DNA of 7,295 nucleotides from Spirochaetaceae bacterium (GTDB taxonomy: Bacteria; Spirochaetota; Spirochaetia; B11-G9). The stretch spans positions 1-7,295 of the forward strand of contig DAOWMA010000101.1 of NCBI GenBank assembly GCA_030643345.1, read 5' to 3'. The translations under genes and the position numbers were made by a program. Position 1 is the stretch's first letter. Each line of letters opens with the position of its first letter. This document shows positions 6,240 through 7,295 of this stretch, piece after piece. Below the pieces are notes generated by a model that saw only the letters and a program-made list of their open reading frames with translations, was not told the DNA's origin and made no database searches.

Positions 6240-7295
6240 TCAGTTAATCTCCGGTTCATACACAATAACCGGAAGCTCCTTTCCTTTCACTTTGCTCTTA
6301 AATTTATGCTTCCATCTGAATTGGTCTTTTATTTTGGAATATGTTTCTTCGGAAATCAGAATTGATGTTCCTGCTTTTTTATTAAGTGATTCAATTCTGG
6401 ACGCTGTATTTACAGTGTCTCCGATTGCTGTAAACTCTTTCTTTTTTCTGTATCCAAGATTACCTACAATAACTTTACCTGTATGAATACCTATTCCAAT
6501 TTTAAATTCATGATCAAATCTGCTGGCAAGATATTTGTTAAAATAGTTTAATGAATTCATCATTTCCATAGCAGCTGATACTGCCTGAAATGCAGAACTT
6601 TCATCAGAATTTTGGTCAAGTCCGAAAATTGCCATAATACCATCACCCATATATTTGTCAATGTAACCGCCGTGTTTGTCGATATCTTCCCCAAGGGTAT
6701 CAAAATATCTGTTTAAAATATGTACAATATCGTACGGTAGTGAATTTTCCGAAAATGAGGTAAATGCTCGTATGTCAGAAAACAAAATTGTTGCCTCAAT
6801 TTCTCTGCCTGAATCATTTAATTTTGATCTCCCTTCATTTATTGCCACGGAGATATCTTCAGCATCCAGAACAAGTCTTCTTATGGTAATATCATCGTTT
6901 ACTGTTGTCTGGCAGGCCAAACGCACTTCAGGTGAAAAACCTTTAATTTTTGCCAGTGCCTGTTCTTTTTCATTTCTGGGTATGCAATGTTCGAGTCCTT
7001 CTGTTACTATAACACGACAGGTTGAACATCTGGCTCTTCCTCCGCATACATGTGTATGATCTATTCCTGCTGTCAGAGAGGACTCCAAAATTGAAATATT
7101 GGATTTAGTATCTACAATTTTATCTCCGATAAAATCCATTTTTATATCAACTGTATTACCGGTACTTGAGATTTCCTTATTCACATCAAATAATAAATCT
7201 TCATTATTTGATGCCTCCCGGGTGTCGATAAATCTGGCAAGATAAGTACTGGCAGGATCGTTTTCTTTGCAGTTACTAATATCTGTATCTCTACC
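6240..7295 (-). CDS. Adenylate cyclase with N-terminal 2Fe-2S ferredoxin domain (5' end beyond window)
   Basis: A cytosolic class III nucleotide cyclase that makes cAMP from ATP, fused behind a plant-type ferredoxin domain. Residues here are numbered from an internal GTG at 7184. The ferredoxin part (about 12-108) has C47-x5-C53-x2-C56-x34-C91, a full set of 2Fe-2S ligands. The cyclase domain (about 128-305) has metal-binding D137 in FSDIRAFT and D181 in YMGDGIMAIF; K177 is placed to read adenine, paired with T252 in KEFTAIGDTVN; N259 and R263 of NTASRIE serve the transition state. All sites are in one chain, so a homodimer should be active, and the Lys-Thr pair is of the class IIIb type. The frame is open from 7184 to the window edge with no stop and no ATG, GTG or TTG, and no good ribosome site precedes the GTG, so the gene probably starts outside. 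It converges on the transporter operon with a 15-base gap and is probably functionally separate. Confidence 0.88.
   Translation of the reverse strand, partial: GRDTDISNCKENDPASTYLARFIDTREASNNEDLLFDVNKEISSTGNTVDIKMDFIGDKIVDTKSNISILESSLTAGIDHTHVCGGRARCSTCRVIVTEGLEHCIPRNEKEQALAKIKGFSPEVRLACQTTVNDDITIRRLVLDAEDISVAINEGRSKLNDSGREIEATILFSDIRAFTSFSENSLPYDIVHILNRYFDTLGEDIDKHGGYIDKYMGDGIMAIFGLDQNSDESSAFQAVSAAMEMMNSLNYFNKYLASRFDHEFKIGIGIHTGKVIVGNLGYRKKKEFTAIGDTVNTASRIESLNKKAGTSILISEETYSKIKDQFRWKHKFKSKVKGKELPVIVYEPEIN
6250..6273. repeat. 7-bp inverted repeat near the 3' end of the cyclase gene
   Basis: TCCGGTT (6250-6256) and AACCGGA (6267-6273) are exact reverse complements around a 10-base loop, inside the last codons of the cyclase gene. 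No T run follows on either strand, so it is not a clear terminator. It might stabilise or pause transcripts in the convergent region, or be chance. Confidence 0.35.

Noticed and set aside
6676..7059. A 127-codon forward open frame opposite the cyclase
   Set aside because: It is the shadow of the ferredoxin and cyclase coding sequence; the product is Ser-rich with no motif.

Overview
The window is an AT-rich bacterial segment holding one forward operon for uptake and processing of a nucleoside- or nucleobase-like compound, flanked by two edge-truncated genes on the minus strand. A spirochaete is the likeliest host. This is an inference from the substrate-binding protein, whose export signal ends in a cysteine-free Gly-Gly-Gly-Glu stretch of a kind common in spirochaete binding proteins, and from the BMP/PnrA-type transporter. 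No rRNA or other phylogenetic marker is present to prove it.

Layout. Positions 1-105 (minus) hold the first 35 codons of an exodeoxyribonuclease VII large subunit gene (xseA), running off the left edge. The divergent gap at 106-266 carries a peculiar set of short direct and inverted repeats and a probable promoter. The forward genes follow: a cytosine-deaminase-like amidohydrolase (267-1496); a BMP-family substrate-binding protein (1615-2625); a strong hairpin (2657-2680) that probably acts as an attenuator; a two-domain sugar/nucleoside-type ABC ATPase (2727-4256); and two inner-membrane permeases (4258-5310 and 5310-6224) that are translationally coupled to the ATPase. A hairpin plus T run overlaps the last stop codon and probably ends the operon. 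Convergent to it lies an adenylate cyclase with an N-terminal 2Fe-2S ferredoxin domain (6240 to the right edge). Its reading frame stays open to the window end, so its true start is probably outside.

How the parts work together. The binding protein captures a ligand in the periplasm, the two permeases form the channel, and the ATPase drives import. The cytosolic amidohydrolase would then hydrolyse or deaminate the ligand or its base. The amidohydrolase keeps the metal ligands and substrate-binding Gln of cytosine deaminase but has Gln where that enzyme has its catalytic Glu. The binding protein also departs from the usual BMP ligand-site pattern. The imported compound may therefore not be an ordinary nucleoside. 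The cyclase is probably an independent unit; it looks catalytically competent and could link redox or oxygen state to cAMP.

Nothing here is a wholly new class of system. The points most worth pursuing are the Glu-to-Gln amidohydrolase encoded with its own BMP transporter, the ferredoxin-cyclase and its unseen N-terminus, and the repeat structure in the divergent promoter region.
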